Below, in pieces: positions 26,839 to 36,700 of a DNA stretch of 64,000 nt. This DNA is from RGIG464 sp045599585 (lineage in GTDB: Bacteria > Myxococcota_A > Bradymonadia > UBA4248): NCBI GenBank assembly GCA_045599585.1, contig JAZRWH010000069.1:1-64000 (forward strand), in the 5' to 3' direction. Numbering within the stretch: position 1 is the first letter of the stretch; every line of letters begins with the position of its first letter. Under the pieces are notes generated by a model that had not been told where the DNA came from, did no database searches, and was given only the letters and a program-made list of their open reading frames with translations. The position numbers and the translations under genes are program-made.

Positions 26839-27052
26839 CGCTTAGCGTATTGGCCGAAGGCCGATAGCTAAGCGAAACGGGCGTATCGGCTTTGGCGATA
26901 GCCCGTTTGTGAGCGCTTCGTCTTCGTGTTTCGTCGTTCAGTCACGGCCGTTAGGCCGCTCCTTCCGCCTCGCGCACAAAAAAGGCGGCGTATTCGCTTT
27001 GCGAATAGCCGCCTTGCGAAGCCGTATTTGCCGTAGGCAAATAGGCGAAGCG
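26839..27052. repeat. Cluster of four bulged GCGTAT/ATAGC hairpins
   Basis: Hairpins at 26839-26874, 26875-26908, 26982-27015 and 27016-27052 share one design: outer stem, then GTAT on the left and ATA on the right leaving one unpaired G, then an inner palindrome that differs each time (TGGCC/GGCCG, CGGC/GCG, TCGC/GCGA, TTGCC/GGCAA). They lack the G5 flanks of the full elements. Between them lies a CGGCCGTTAGGCCG hairpin like one at 8411-8580. They fill most of the 420-bp gap after the restriction-modification gene. Confidence 0.75.
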
Positions 27053-27238
27053 CAAACAAAACAGACGATATGATTTTTATGTGCGTTTGTATGAATTTTG
27101 CGCAAAACATTAGAATCTTGTCCCATTTCGGTGGATTTTGTTAAAACGTTGGCTATATAAGCCAAGATGTGTGTCTTTATGCACATTTGGTTCATAGAAA
27201 TCACACCTGCCTCAAATGAGACATTTTTATAAGGATGA

Positions 27239-29656
27239 ATGCTTATGTTTAAAAAAAGCCGTGTATTTGCATTAAGTCTTTGTTGTGCACTCGCTTCGAT
27301 GACTGCGATGAGCTGTTCAGATGACAGTGGCAAGAGCAGCGAAGAAACGACAGTTCAATATATGATTGGTGTAGTTCCCAACGTTCCTGATGATCAGAAG
27401 AGTTGCGCAACGGAATCGATGTGCTCCGTCACGCTCGAACAGGGTCAGTCTGTCGCGATAACGGTGAGCGTTGCTAAAAAATCAGACAAATGGACGTTGG
27501 TTCAGGAGCCTGTCAACGTCACGGTCTCGTCGCCGGCTTCCATGATTACCGTTCAGAATACGGGCACAACAGCGACTGTATCAACGATGAACGGCAGTGC
27601 GATTGTTTATCTCACCGCTGGTAGCGTTGCGGGTACGGAGAACGTGACTTTTGTAACGGATGATGCGCACGGTTCTGCAAAAGGTTATGTATCGGTCACG
27701 ATCAAAGCCAAGAACAATCAGGATATCGAGCCTCCTAAAGATGTCTGTGAAACCTTTAGCTGCAACGATGAGACCAGCCCGAACTACAGCTACGGCAACT
27801 GCGTTTTCTATCACTGCATTGATGCTAAAGAGTCAGACACGTACAGTGCAACGATTAAATATAGCGGCAAAGCCTCTGTCATCAGTGCCCAGGCTTTCCT
27901 CGTTCCCGACACGTGTGCTCACATTATCGGCAGTGCTCAGCTCGATTCCGAGCAGATCAACGATCTTTATAAAGATGGCTATCAGAGCCTTGGTTTTGCG
28001 TACAATCAGTCAGGTATCGATGGCTCGGTTATTTCAAACACGCTTCAGACGCTCAATACCTCCTATGCGGTTGTTGCCATTGGTACGAACGGTGCGTCAT
28101 ACAATGCTTACGGCTGCACCGACGGCATGAGCTCCAGCAAAAAATCCGTTATTGTTACACTTAATGACGCGAAAGGCGGTATCATCAATCCTATCGAGAC
28201 CTGTGAATCGCTTAATTGCCCTGCAGAACTCACGAGTGTCAGTGATAACAATAAATATGCCAAATGTATTTCGAAAGGCTGCGTTGATCCGTTCGTACCT
28301 GCCGGCAAATACACGGGTACGTTTGATCTCATGAGCCAGTTCAATGCGCTTTCGCTGTTGCCGCGCGCAGATGTTCCTGCTGGCAAGAAACCTCAATTTG
28401 ATGAAATGTTGGTTGGTGACTGGATCGAATGGTCGCTCGATCTTCTTAAAGATCCTGCAACAGCCGTACCTTCCATTCTCGTGAATCAAGTTCTTCCGCT
28501 CATCCTCAATGCGGATTGGCTCACCTCCATGCTTGCTAAGATCGGTCTTCCCGATTACATCTTGTCGATGCTTTCGCCGGAATTCATCGCCACGCTTCTC
28601 GAGAGCATGAACCTTACGCAGCTCGTAACTGACTACATCAACGAGTTCCTCAACCAGTATTCCTGGTGGAGCCCGACGAGCAGCGCGATCAAGATTCTCG
28701 ACGAAGTGACGACCAACTTCACGATGGCCGGTTACATCTATGTTACGGCCGAACCGGGTACGGATCATAAAACGGGTATGACGAATATCCACAGCTACGA
28801 CACGCTTCTTTACAACATGGCAGGCTTCGATAAATGCTATGTCGGTAATGAGTACGGCAGAGACAAATCTGGTGGTTTGATTTGCGGTATTCCTCTTGGA
28901 GAAGTTGACAAGAACATTGGCACTATCCGTGGCACGTTCTCGTCTGAATATGTCAATTGCACGGGTGACAGCTGCACGGCCGTCAATATTGACGAACACA
29001 ATGTAAGCTTTGCTTACGGTACGATCGTCTACAGCACGATCATGTATATGCTTCCGTTGATCATCGGTGATAATGTCTCTGATGTTAAATCGTTTGGTGG
29101 TTTAATCGAGTACTATGCAGGCTACCTCCTCGTCAAAGCTTGGAACTCTGTGATCGAAAAAGCCAACGCAGAAGCGATTGCCTTCAATACCGAAAATGCA
29201 GAAGCGATTGCAGCGGGAACTGTTTCCTCCAAGACGATTCGTACCGATACGATTGATGAAACCAAAGTTACGAAGTGCACGGCTGTTGGTACGGCTGGCG
29301 CCAACTTCATTAACTACCTCATCAGCGAAAAACTTGGTTGGGCAGCTGCCGAAACGATCCTCAAAACGTGGGTCAATGCTTCGACGCTTGCACCGCTTTG
29401 CAGCCTTGGCGTTTCGAAACTCGATGGTCTGATCAACGAACAGATCGCTAAACTTGAAGCTTCGACGGATGCGATCACGTTTGAAACAGCAGAATCTTGC
29501 AATCTCAAAATCAATTCTTCCAAAGACATCGTTTCTTATGGTCCCGAAAACTTCACGTGGGGTCAGAAGACGGATGACGATCGTTGCAAATGGAATCTCA
29601 ATATTGCTTCCAAGCCGATCGAAGGTAAATTCTTTGCCGTCCGCAACGACGACTAA
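27239..29656 (+). CDS. Large surface lipoprotein (paralogue 2)
   Basis: 805 residues. The lipoprotein signal ends at Cys26 (TAMSC), followed by an acidic Ser linker, an Ig-like beta domain (residues ~40-150) and two copies of a cysteine motif (CETFSCNDETSPNYSYGNC and CESLNCPAELTSVSDNNKYA). The C-terminal half is helical with GDWIEWSLDLLKDP and ends RCKWNLNIASKP..FFAVRNDD, matching the protein at 20525. AAGGATGA lies four bases before the ATG at 27239; ATG 27245 is equally possible. The pair flanks the restriction-modification gene. Likely surface-exposed; function unknown. Confidence 0.75.
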   Translation: MLMFKKSRVFALSLCCALASMTAMSCSDDSGKSSEETTVQYMIGVVPNVPDDQKSCATESMCSVTLEQGQSVAITVSVAKKSDKWTLVQEPVNVTVSSPASMITVQNTGTTATVSTMNGSAIVYLTAGSVAGTENVTFVTDDAHGSAKGYVSVTIKAKNNQDIEPPKDVCETFSCNDETSPNYSYGNCVFYHCIDAKESDTYSATIKYSGKASVISAQAFLVPDTCAHIIGSAQLDSEQINDLYKDGYQSLGFAYNQSGIDGSVISNTLQTLNTSYAVVAIGTNGASYNAYGCTDGMSSSKKSVIVTLNDAKGGIINPIETCESLNCPAELTSVSDNNKYAKCISKGCVDPFVPAGKYTGTFDLMSQFNALSLLPRADVPAGKKPQFDEMLVGDWIEWSLDLLKDPATAVPSILVNQVLPLILNADWLTSMLAKIGLPDYILSMLSPEFIATLLESMNLTQLVTDYINEFLNQYSWWSPTSSAIKILDEVTTNFTMAGYIYVTAEPGTDHKTGMTNIHSYDTLLYNMAGFDKCYVGNEYGRDKSGGLICGIPLGEVDKNIGTIRGTFSSEYVNCTGDSCTAVNIDEHNVSFAYGTIVYSTIMYMLPLIIGDNVSDVKSFGGLIEYYAGYLLVKAWNSVIEKANAEAIAFNTENAEAIAAGTVSSKTIRTDTIDETKVTKCTAVGTAGANFINYLISEKLGWAAAETILKTWVNASTLAPLCSLGVSKLDGLINEQIAKLEASTDAITFETAESCNLKINSSKDIVSYGPENFTWGQKTDDDRCKWNLNIASKPIEGKFFAVRNDD

Positions 29657-29673
29657 GAAGTCTTGACGAATTG

Positions 29674-29691
29674 CGTGGGGGTGCTTCCCCC
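29674..29691. repeat. G5/C5 hairpin, possible REP-like remnant
   Basis: GTGGGGGTGCTTCCCCCAGC resembles the second hairpin of the REP-like elements and lies just after the paralogue-2 lipoprotein stop. Confidence 0.4.
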
Positions 29692-29743
29692 AGCTTAAAA
29701 TTTTTGTTTGATGAATGAACAAAAATTGCCAAATAATTTAGCA

Positions 29744-29769
29744 AAAAGCCGCAGAATATGCGGCTTTTT
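29744..29769 (+). terminator. Rho-independent terminator
   Basis: AAAAAGCCGCA and TGCGGCTTTTT pair around GAATA, with flanking A and T runs, between two plus-strand genes. Confidence 0.85.
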
Positions 29770-29788
29770 GTGTATGAAGTGAGTGTTT

Positions 29789-30367
29789 ATGTTAAAAAAA
29801 CATTGGATTTCGTGTGCGTTGTTCGTTTTGTGTACGCTTTGGAGTTCACTGTGTAGTGCGGGCGAAGTGGAATTTGGGGGCGTTCATTTTAAAGTTCCAT
29901 CTGGGTCGGCGGTAGCGCGGGAGAGAGTATTCAGCGGATCAACGCCCTCCAAGGCATGGGTTATTCGAAACACTGAGCAAGATGAATCCGTCGTGAGTGC
30001 CATCGTGACAGAGGGCATCGTTAATGGGTTGAGAGACCACGCAACGACGCTTCTCGTAAAACTGTATGTTGAAGCGTTTGTGGTAGGTTGGGGCGGCAAA
30101 GTGAACGGTCCAGAAGAAGGTGAACTGGCAGCTTATTGCGGTGGAGAGGCTGGATATCACCTCGAAGCAACCTTTGGAAATGATGTGTATGATTATTATG
30201 GTTGTATGAAGATTCGCGAGGGCAAGGGGATCGCTGGTACAGTCGTAACGTGGATAAAGCGAGACAAAAAAAGCTTGGATCCCGAGGGAGAAGGGATGTT
30301 GAAGGCATCGAAACGTATAAAACCGCTTTTGGAAGGAATGGTTCTTGATCCTTATGAGCCGATTTAG
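29789..30367 (+). CDS. Secreted protein of unknown function
   Basis: 192 residues from ATG 29789 (a GTG two codons earlier is less likely). A signal peptide is predicted to be cut near SLCSA|GEVEF. The mature protein is mixed alpha/beta with two cysteines (in AAYCGGEAGY and YYGCMKIR) that may pair. The pattern of a short beta sheet and a central GKV..EEGELAAYCGG stretch suggests a compact periplasmic domain, but no family was recognised. It starts right after a terminator and is followed by a strong promoter, so it is its own unit. Confidence 0.6.
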   Translation: MLKKHWISCALFVLCTLWSSLCSAGEVEFGGVHFKVPSGSAVARERVFSGSTPSKAWVIRNTEQDESVVSAIVTEGIVNGLRDHATTLLVKLYVEAFVVGWGGKVNGPEEGELAAYCGGEAGYHLEATFGNDVYDYYGCMKIREGKGIAGTVVTWIKRDKKSLDPEGEGMLKASKRIKPLLEGMVLDPYEPI

Positions 30368-30375
30368 TTCGCGCT

Positions 30376-30404
30376 TTGACAAAAGTTATAGAATCTGATA
30401 TAGT
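30376..30404 (+). promoter_or_regulatory. Strong sigma-70-type promoter
   Basis: TTGACA (30376-30381), 17-base spacer, TATAGT (30399-30404). It is placed to drive the DUF4398 lipoprotein and probably the OmpA lipoprotein behind it. Confidence 0.8.
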
Positions 30405-30467
30405 CATGAAGGCTTTGTATGGCTATTTTGCTGTATGGATAGAACTCATTAGGAGAGGCCAATAAAG

Positions 30468-30797
30468 ATGATGAAGAAATGGCGTCTTGGAACACTGTTA
30501 ATCGCGGTCATATTTACGACAACGGCGTGTGGTCCGATATTATCAACAAGCAGACGGGCGAATGCCGAGGATGCGCTCGAAGAGGCAGCGAAGTATAATG
30601 CTGAAGAGCGAGCGCCTTACGAATATACTTTGGCGAAGGAGTATCTCCGCAAAGCGGATGAGCTCTGGGGATATTCGCAGTTTGGTGCAAGTGCTGACTA
30701 TGCACAGAAATCGATCGACATGGCGAATGCTGCAGCTGAAAAAGCTCAGTCAGATCCATGGACATCTCCGCTTCCTGCGACGGCTGTGACGAAATAA
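30468..30797 (+). CDS. Small DUF4398-type lipoprotein
   Basis: 109 residues. Lipoprotein signal with TTAC (Cys21), then a two-helix region (AEDALEEAAKYNAEERAPYE, YTLAKEYLRKADELWGY) typical of the DUF4398 family, whose members are often encoded beside OmpA-like proteins. Probably a periplasmic outer-membrane lipoprotein forming a helical hairpin. TAGGAGAGG upstream supports this start. The OmpA lipoprotein 63 bases downstream is probably its partner and shares the transcript. Confidence 0.75.
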   Translation: MMKKWRLGTLLIAVIFTTTACGPILSTSRRANAEDALEEAAKYNAEERAPYEYTLAKEYLRKADELWGYSQFGASADYAQKSIDMANAAAEKAQSDPWTSPLPATAVTK

Positions 30798-30860
30798 TCC
30801 GTCAGTTCATAAAATTAACTCCGATTTAATCATAAATTTGAGTCATTCAAGAGACAGAGC

Positions 30861-32066
30861 ATGAACAAGAAAACGAACAAAAAAACGTTTCTGCTGGGTG
30901 CGACTGGGTTATGGGCTGTGTGCGTCCTCGCGATGGGTGCAACTACGGGTTGCGTCGACGGAACGAAGCTCTCTGCTCAGCAGCAGCAGATTGCAGAACA
31001 GGCTGAACAAATTCACGACCGCGCCTATCGCTGTGCGCCGAAAGAACTCGCGTTGGCCGAGGCTCATCAAGAGTTTGGTCGACTGGAATTAGGCAATGGT
31101 AACGGCAATCGCGGTGAAGATCACGTCACTTTTGCAGACGAAATGATCAAAGCAGCGGATTCCAAAAGCCTTCATCCGCTTTGTCAAGATCCTAAAACTC
31201 AGGATCGCGACAAAGACGGTATCATAGATATGGAAGACAAATGCCCCGATACTCCGGGTAAAGTTGAATTTGCCGGTTGCCCTGATCCCGATACCGATAA
31301 AGACGGTGTTTGTGATCTTTGGGTTTCCGAATTTGGTTTGACTGCTGAATTCGCCTGCAAAGGCGTTGACTATTGTCCGACCGAACCGGGTGAGTTGGCC
31401 TTCAGTGGCTGCTCCAATCCCGACTCTGATGATGATGGCATCTGCGATCCCTGGGTCAAGGAAGCTGGCTTCGAAGAGAAATTTGCGAAATTCTGTACGG
31501 ATGTCGATGCGTGCCCCGATGTTCGTGGTACGAAAGAGAACTTCGGTTGCCCGAACCCCGATAGCGATGGCGATAAAGTCTGCGATCCTTGGGTTGCCGA
31601 CAAAGGTCTTCTCGATAAATTTGCCGACAAATGTACCGCTGTCGATAAATGTCCGTTCGAAAAAGGCGTTATCGAAGAAAACGGATGTCCGCCTCCCCGT
31701 AAATTCATCGTTGTTACGGAAACTGAAATTCAGCTTAATGAACAGTTCCAGTTCAAAACCGGTAAAGCAACGCTTCTCCCCGGCTCCAATGAACTTCTCG
31801 ATGAAATCGCGACTGTTCTCCGTGATAACCCGACCATCGAAATTGCCATCGAAGGTCATACCGATAATAAAGGTAAAGCTAAGAGTAACCAGAAGCTTTC
31901 GCAGAACCGTGCTAAAGCCGTTCTCGATGCCCTTGCTAAACGCGGCATTGATAAGAAACGTATGCACTCCGCGGGTTATGGTCAGGATAGACCGATCGCT
32001 ACAAACGATACAGATGAAGGCCGCGCGTTGAACCGCCGCGTCGAAATCCATATCACGAAGCGTTAA
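30861..32066 (+). CDS. OmpA-family lipoprotein with TSP3-like repeats
   Basis: 401 residues. Lipobox TTGC anchors Cys31. Residues ~35-100 are helical and resemble the DUF4398 neighbour (AYRCAPKELALAEAHQEFGR). Then four thrombospondin type 3-like units (DxDKDG, CDLW/CDPWV, CxxVDxCP) at ~110-275, and a C-terminal OmpA domain (IEGHTDNKGKAKSNQKLSQN, ALNRRVEI) that binds peptidoglycan. It tethers the outer membrane to the wall through its lipid and OmpA ends. Same repeat type as the barrel protein at 6217. Pal/OmpA-like structural role inferred. Confidence 0.88.
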   Translation: MNKKTNKKTFLLGATGLWAVCVLAMGATTGCVDGTKLSAQQQQIAEQAEQIHDRAYRCAPKELALAEAHQEFGRLELGNGNGNRGEDHVTFADEMIKAADSKSLHPLCQDPKTQDRDKDGIIDMEDKCPDTPGKVEFAGCPDPDTDKDGVCDLWVSEFGLTAEFACKGVDYCPTEPGELAFSGCSNPDSDDDGICDPWVKEAGFEEKFAKFCTDVDACPDVRGTKENFGCPNPDSDGDKVCDPWVADKGLLDKFADKCTAVDKCPFEKGVIEENGCPPPRKFIVVTETEIQLNEQFQFKTGKATLLPGSNELLDEIATVLRDNPTIEIAIEGHTDNKGKAKSNQKLSQNRAKAVLDALAKRGIDKKRMHSAGYGQDRPIATNDTDEGRALNRRVEIHITKR

Positions 32067-32087
32067 TATTACTCTTCGTTCCTTTCA

Positions 32088-32132
32088 TTGCCCTCCAGAC
32101 GGCTGCCTTGCCGCTCTGAAGGGCTTTTTTGT
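32088..32132 (+). terminator. Probable terminator
   Basis: CCCTCCAGACGGC and GCCGCTCTGAAGGG form an imperfect stem followed by CTTTTTT, after the OmpA lipoprotein gene. Confidence 0.6.
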
Positions 32133-32307
32133 CGATTTATCTATCTTTCGCAGCGAAGTTTCACTGTATTGTCGCTTTTATTGCCCTAAAAACGCGGTTT
32201 AGCTTCAATCTTTGTTATCGTTTCTGCTATTATATAAAGTATTCAGCGCAGCGTTCGGGATTGCTCTACGACTGTGCGCTTTACTCTTTTATTGAAGGTC
32301 TATTCAT

Positions 32308-33690
32308 ATGAAGAAACATCTTATGCGAACCTCATCCGCTTTGATCGCTCTTCTCGTCTCGCTTTGCTGTGTTCTCGGCTTTGCCACTACCGCATATGCC
32401 GGCGGGTCCTTTAAAGACGCGGTTGCTTTGAGTTCTGAGGCTATGTCGCTTTATGACGACTTCGAACTTGAAGACGCTGAAGCCAAAATTCGCTCTGCCG
32501 TTCAAATTGTAGAAACCGCAAAAATTACAGATCCAAGCGTCGCAAATATCTATGTTGCTCAAGGCGTTATCGGTTACGGTCGACTTAAAGACTCCGCCCC
32601 CGCTATTGCAGAAGAACGCGCTTACGCTTCCTTTATTAAAGCTGTCTCGCTCAAAGCTACCGTCGAGATTCCTAACGATTATCGTACGCCCGAACTCGAT
32701 GATATCCTCGAACGCGCAAAAAATGACCTTAAGTCAGGTGGGCTTCCCGTCATTTCTGCTGCAGCTGCTAAGCCCGCAATCGAACATAACGCAATCGTTA
32801 CTGGTAATCGTTGTGCTGCTGTCCCCGTCGTCGTCGTCGCTAATAATCCCGAAGATGTCGAAACGATGACGCTCTACTATCAGAGCGATAGCGAAACGTC
32901 TTATAAATCCGTGCGCATGGATCACGATCCCGCCGACGTCAAATCCTTTAAGGGCGTCGTTCCGGGTGCTGCAACGATTGGTTCCCAAATTCGTTATTAC
33001 GTCGAGGCTTCTAGTAGTTCTAAAGGTATCATCGGCAGTGCTGGTACGAGCAACCGTCCCTTCACAACCGTCCTTTCTGGCGATTGTAGCGGACTCACCG
33101 ACGAAGATCTCGAAACCATCTACGGAACGCCGCTCTTTCAGTTTAATATCAATGCTGGCACTGGCTTCGCGATTGCTCGTAAGGGGATGCTGCTCGAACG
33201 CTGGAACTTCGAAAAAGTTCATACGGTCACCGCAACTGGCGCTGCAGTTACCCCCTTCTTCATTCGCGCTTCGGCGATGTTCAACCTCCCGTATAATCTC
33301 CAACTCGGTGTCTTTCTACGCGGCCAGTTCGCTAATATGATCGACTCCAAAAAAGATCTCTACGGTATTGAACACGGCGCTGTTTTCCCAAGTCTCATGA
33401 TCGGCGCTGCAATTCGTTACCTCGCACTTAGCAAACAGCCCTATCGACTCTACGTCGGCGCTGAAATCGGTTGGGGTGGTGCAAACGCTAGTATCAAACA
33501 GGGTAGCGAAAAAACAAACCTCATCGTTATCGACGGCGTTCTCCACGTCGCGCCTCAGATTGGTTTCCTCTGGACTTTCCACAAAAATGTCGGCTTGAAC
33601 GTCGAATTGACCGTTCCCATTCACTTCGTCAATACCGATTTTCCAACCGCTCACTTCGATCTTTCGGTCGGTCCCTACTTCCAGTTCTAA
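32308..33690 (+). CDS. Outer-membrane protein with helical N-domain and C-terminal barrel
   Basis: 460 residues. Signal peptide cut near TTAYA|GGSF. Residues ~35-150 are helical and TPR-like (SSEAMSLYDDFELEDAEAKI). A central beta domain with two cysteines follows, and the last ~190 residues have the alternating pattern of membrane strands, ending in Phe (GPYFQF), the usual signal for outer-membrane assembly. Probably a periplasmic-domain plus barrel protein; no named family recognised. A terminator follows. Confidence 0.7.
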   Translation: MKKHLMRTSSALIALLVSLCCVLGFATTAYAGGSFKDAVALSSEAMSLYDDFELEDAEAKIRSAVQIVETAKITDPSVANIYVAQGVIGYGRLKDSAPAIAEERAYASFIKAVSLKATVEIPNDYRTPELDDILERAKNDLKSGGLPVISAAAAKPAIEHNAIVTGNRCAAVPVVVVANNPEDVETMTLYYQSDSETSYKSVRMDHDPADVKSFKGVVPGAATIGSQIRYYVEASSSSKGIIGSAGTSNRPFTTVLSGDCSGLTDEDLETIYGTPLFQFNINAGTGFAIARKGMLLERWNFEKVHTVTATGAAVTPFFIRASAMFNLPYNLQLGVFLRGQFANMIDSKKDLYGIEHGAVFPSLMIGAAIRYLALSKQPYRLYVGAEIGWGGANASIKQGSEKTNLIVIDGVLHVAPQIGFLWTFHKNVGLNVELTVPIHFVNTDFPTAHFDLSVGPYFQF

Positions 33691-33715
33691 ACGCGTAAGA
33701 CGTTTGACTGAATAA

Positions 33716-33744
33716 GGCGCTGTGCTCACGTGCAGCGCTTTTTT
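33716..33744 (+). terminator. Rho-independent terminator
   Basis: GCGCTG (33717-33722) pairs with CAGCGC (33733-33738), followed by six T residues. The hairpin shows that the following kinase gene does not start at 33722 as its open frame would allow. Confidence 0.85.
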
Positions 33745-33763
33745 CGTTCATAGACTCGTGAGC

Positions 33764-36700
33764 ATGCTTTGCATAAAACACTGGCAAGAGCTCTTTCGGA
33801 TGCAGATGAAGGCTGAATCATTATCAGAATTAAACACTTTTGAGTCGCGCTACGAACTGCTGCACCGTATCGGTAGCGGAGGTATGGGCGATGTCTATGC
33901 AGCGTACGATTGTATCCTGGGAAAGCACGTCGCAATTAAAGTGATTAAGCTCGCGTACTCTCGCGATCAACAGATTCAGCAAAAGTTCTATAGTGAAGCT
34001 CGCGCATTATTAATGCTTTGTGAACCACACATTGTCGAGGCTTTCGATTTTGGTATGACACCATCGGGACAGCTTTATTTGGCAATGGAGTATGTCCGCG
34101 GTATTTCGCTTCATGAATTATGTAACGCTCACCTTCCACTCTCGGTGATTAAGGATATCGTTTGTCAGTTGCTTGATGCACTCGAGTACGTTCATGGGCG
34201 CGGCATCGTTCACAGAGATATTAAAAGCGAAAACGTTCTCGTCGTATGGACAAGTGAGTCATTAGCGGCAAAACTCGTTGATTTCGGATTGGCTGTGGTG
34301 CCGCTCGAAGAAAATGAAAGCGGACAGTCAAGAACGTTTGGTACACCCGGGTTTATTGCGCCAGAACAAATCTGTGATGGCATGTCGCGTGCCTGTCCAG
34401 CCTCTGATCTTTATAGCGTCGGCGTCATTCTTTATGAACTTTTGTGCGGTAAATTGCCTTTTGACGGTGATTCGGATGAAGCAATCCTTCGCGCACAGCT
34501 CAATGATGAACGCCAGCCGATCGCATGGAACGCAACGCTGAAAAACGTTCCGAAAAACACGAAAGACGCCTTCGAAGCCGTACTTGAAAGGGCGCTGGCG
34601 CGTCGTATGTGGATGCGGTATTTGAATGCCGCTGAGTTTAAAAGCGATATCGAGAAAATTAGCGTCGTACAGCGCAGTTTGCCCGACGGCCCGCAGATCG
34701 AAAAAATGCGCAAAATGGCTTTCGAAGCCGATTGTGCTTCGAATGATGAGGGCCTATTTTCGAAGTTTAAGGCGCTCGATGCTGTTGAAATCGTCGAAGC
34801 ACATGCACGATCACTTTCTGATGTTGATCTGGATGCTATAGAATTAGAAGAAAGTGCAGAAAATTCATATTTGCCCCATGGTTCATGCTTTTGTGAAGAA
34901 CATGAGCATGTTTGGGATGCTCTCGATGCGATGGCAAAAAGCGCGCTGCTTGGAATGACGCGCGCTGTCGTGATCCGAAGTGAATTTGGGTTCGGTAAAA
35001 CTTTTTTGCTTCAGCAGCTTTCCAAATCTTGGCGTTCCCTAAATGCACAAATCGTTCAGGTGCATTGCACAAAAGATGATGATGTGGATGAAGTATCGGC
35101 ATTTCATCAAAGCGCTGCTGTATTGTGGAAGATTCTCACAGCAGTCCTCAATGAACCAGCTGATTCCGTTGATGGCATGGAATGCTCTTCTTCTATCGCG
35201 CAACGTCTCCACGAGCTTGGACTTCAAAACACCGAGTTGCTCGAAATCTTTTTGGATAGCTCTCCAATTCAAAATACGTCGTTTTGGACACGTGCATCCA
35301 ATGCACTCAATGATCCGTTGATGCTCGCTTCAATTGCCGCATCAGCCCTTCGCCGTCCCCTGTTTTTGATCATAGACGATCTCCAGTGCTGCAGTGCGAT
35401 CGTCTACGATTTTTTGGCCGAACTTGCACGTATCGCTCCTAATACGTTCGTTTTAGCTGCATACGAAACCTCCGATGTCAACGCGCTGTTCCCCGATCGC
35501 ATTGAGATTACGCAGCGAGAGTCGTTTAAGGCTTTGATGCAAAACGCAATGGATCTTGAGGCGGTAGAGCCAGCAAAAATGGTGCGTTTGCTGGTCAAAT
35601 CAGAGTTTTTAACGCCGTCTTTGGCTGAACGCATTACGCGTCGCGCGTCGGGAAATGTGTATTATGCCTTGAGTTGCGTTGAACAGCTCCGACAGGATTT
35701 ACGTCTCGTGCAAACGCAAGAGGGTAGGTTCGATCTCCCATACAACGATGATGAACCAACACCCATCCCGAATGCTATTAGTCACTACTTTCGCACGCGC
35801 TTCGATTGTATAGGGCGTCGTTTGGGACTCCGGTTCGTGCTTTATAAAGAAGTTTTGCTCCGACTCGCGGTTTTGGGCGCGCGCATTAATATGGCAGAAC
35901 TTGAACAGTTTTGGAAACACGAGTCCGATAAAGCGCTCGCTATGTGTTGGCAGGAGGCCGTTGAAGCGTGGTGCGATTACGGCATTCTGCGCATTGAAGA
36001 TAATCATGGAACGCAAACCGTCGTTTTTTATGAACCCTGGATTCCTCGTACAATAGAAACTTTTGCTCCCATTGCAAAAGTCAAAGAATTACACCGACTA
36101 ACAGCATCCGCACTCGAGTCCGATTATCAGTACCCAACCTGTGATCAACTCGCTGAACTTGCGCGTCACTGGAAAGTCGCCGACGAAGAAATGGCCTTTG
36201 CTAAAACAGCACTGCGCGCTGCTGCCGCAAATTGTTCCGAGGGTAACCTCGCTGCTGCCCAGGATCTTTATCGAACACTTACTAAAATTTGGCAGCATAA
36301 TCACAATGCCAACAATAATTCTCAAAATGGATTGAGCTGGATTCTTGTCTTCTGCGACTACGTCAAAAATAGTTTGGCACTCGGTAATGAAATCGCCGTT
36401 CGTGACGCACTTGCTGCCTTGACTCAGCTCGCTGGTTCCAATGAGGAAAAACGTACGTTTGTGCGAATCGCTGAAGCTTCGTATCGATTTGTTTGCGGTA
36501 AATGTGACGAAGCTTATAAGATGATTCACCCCATTTTTGATAAATCTTACTTTCTTACGCGTGATGCACTCTGTGAAGCGCGCTTAGCTCAGGGGCGCTG
36601 CAGCTTGGCGCTCGGGAATTATAAGGACGCTGCCAAAGATCTCGAAGATGTATGCCGCGAATATGGGGTGACTGGCCGTATCGAACGATCTGCGCATACG

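Noticed and set aside
26839..27052. Possible CRISPR array
   Set aside because: The repeats are variable hairpins of differing length without constant repeats or uniform spacers, and no cas genes are present.
33722..33763. Upstream start for the large kinase
   Set aside because: It lies inside the terminator hairpin of the preceding gene and has no ribosome site.
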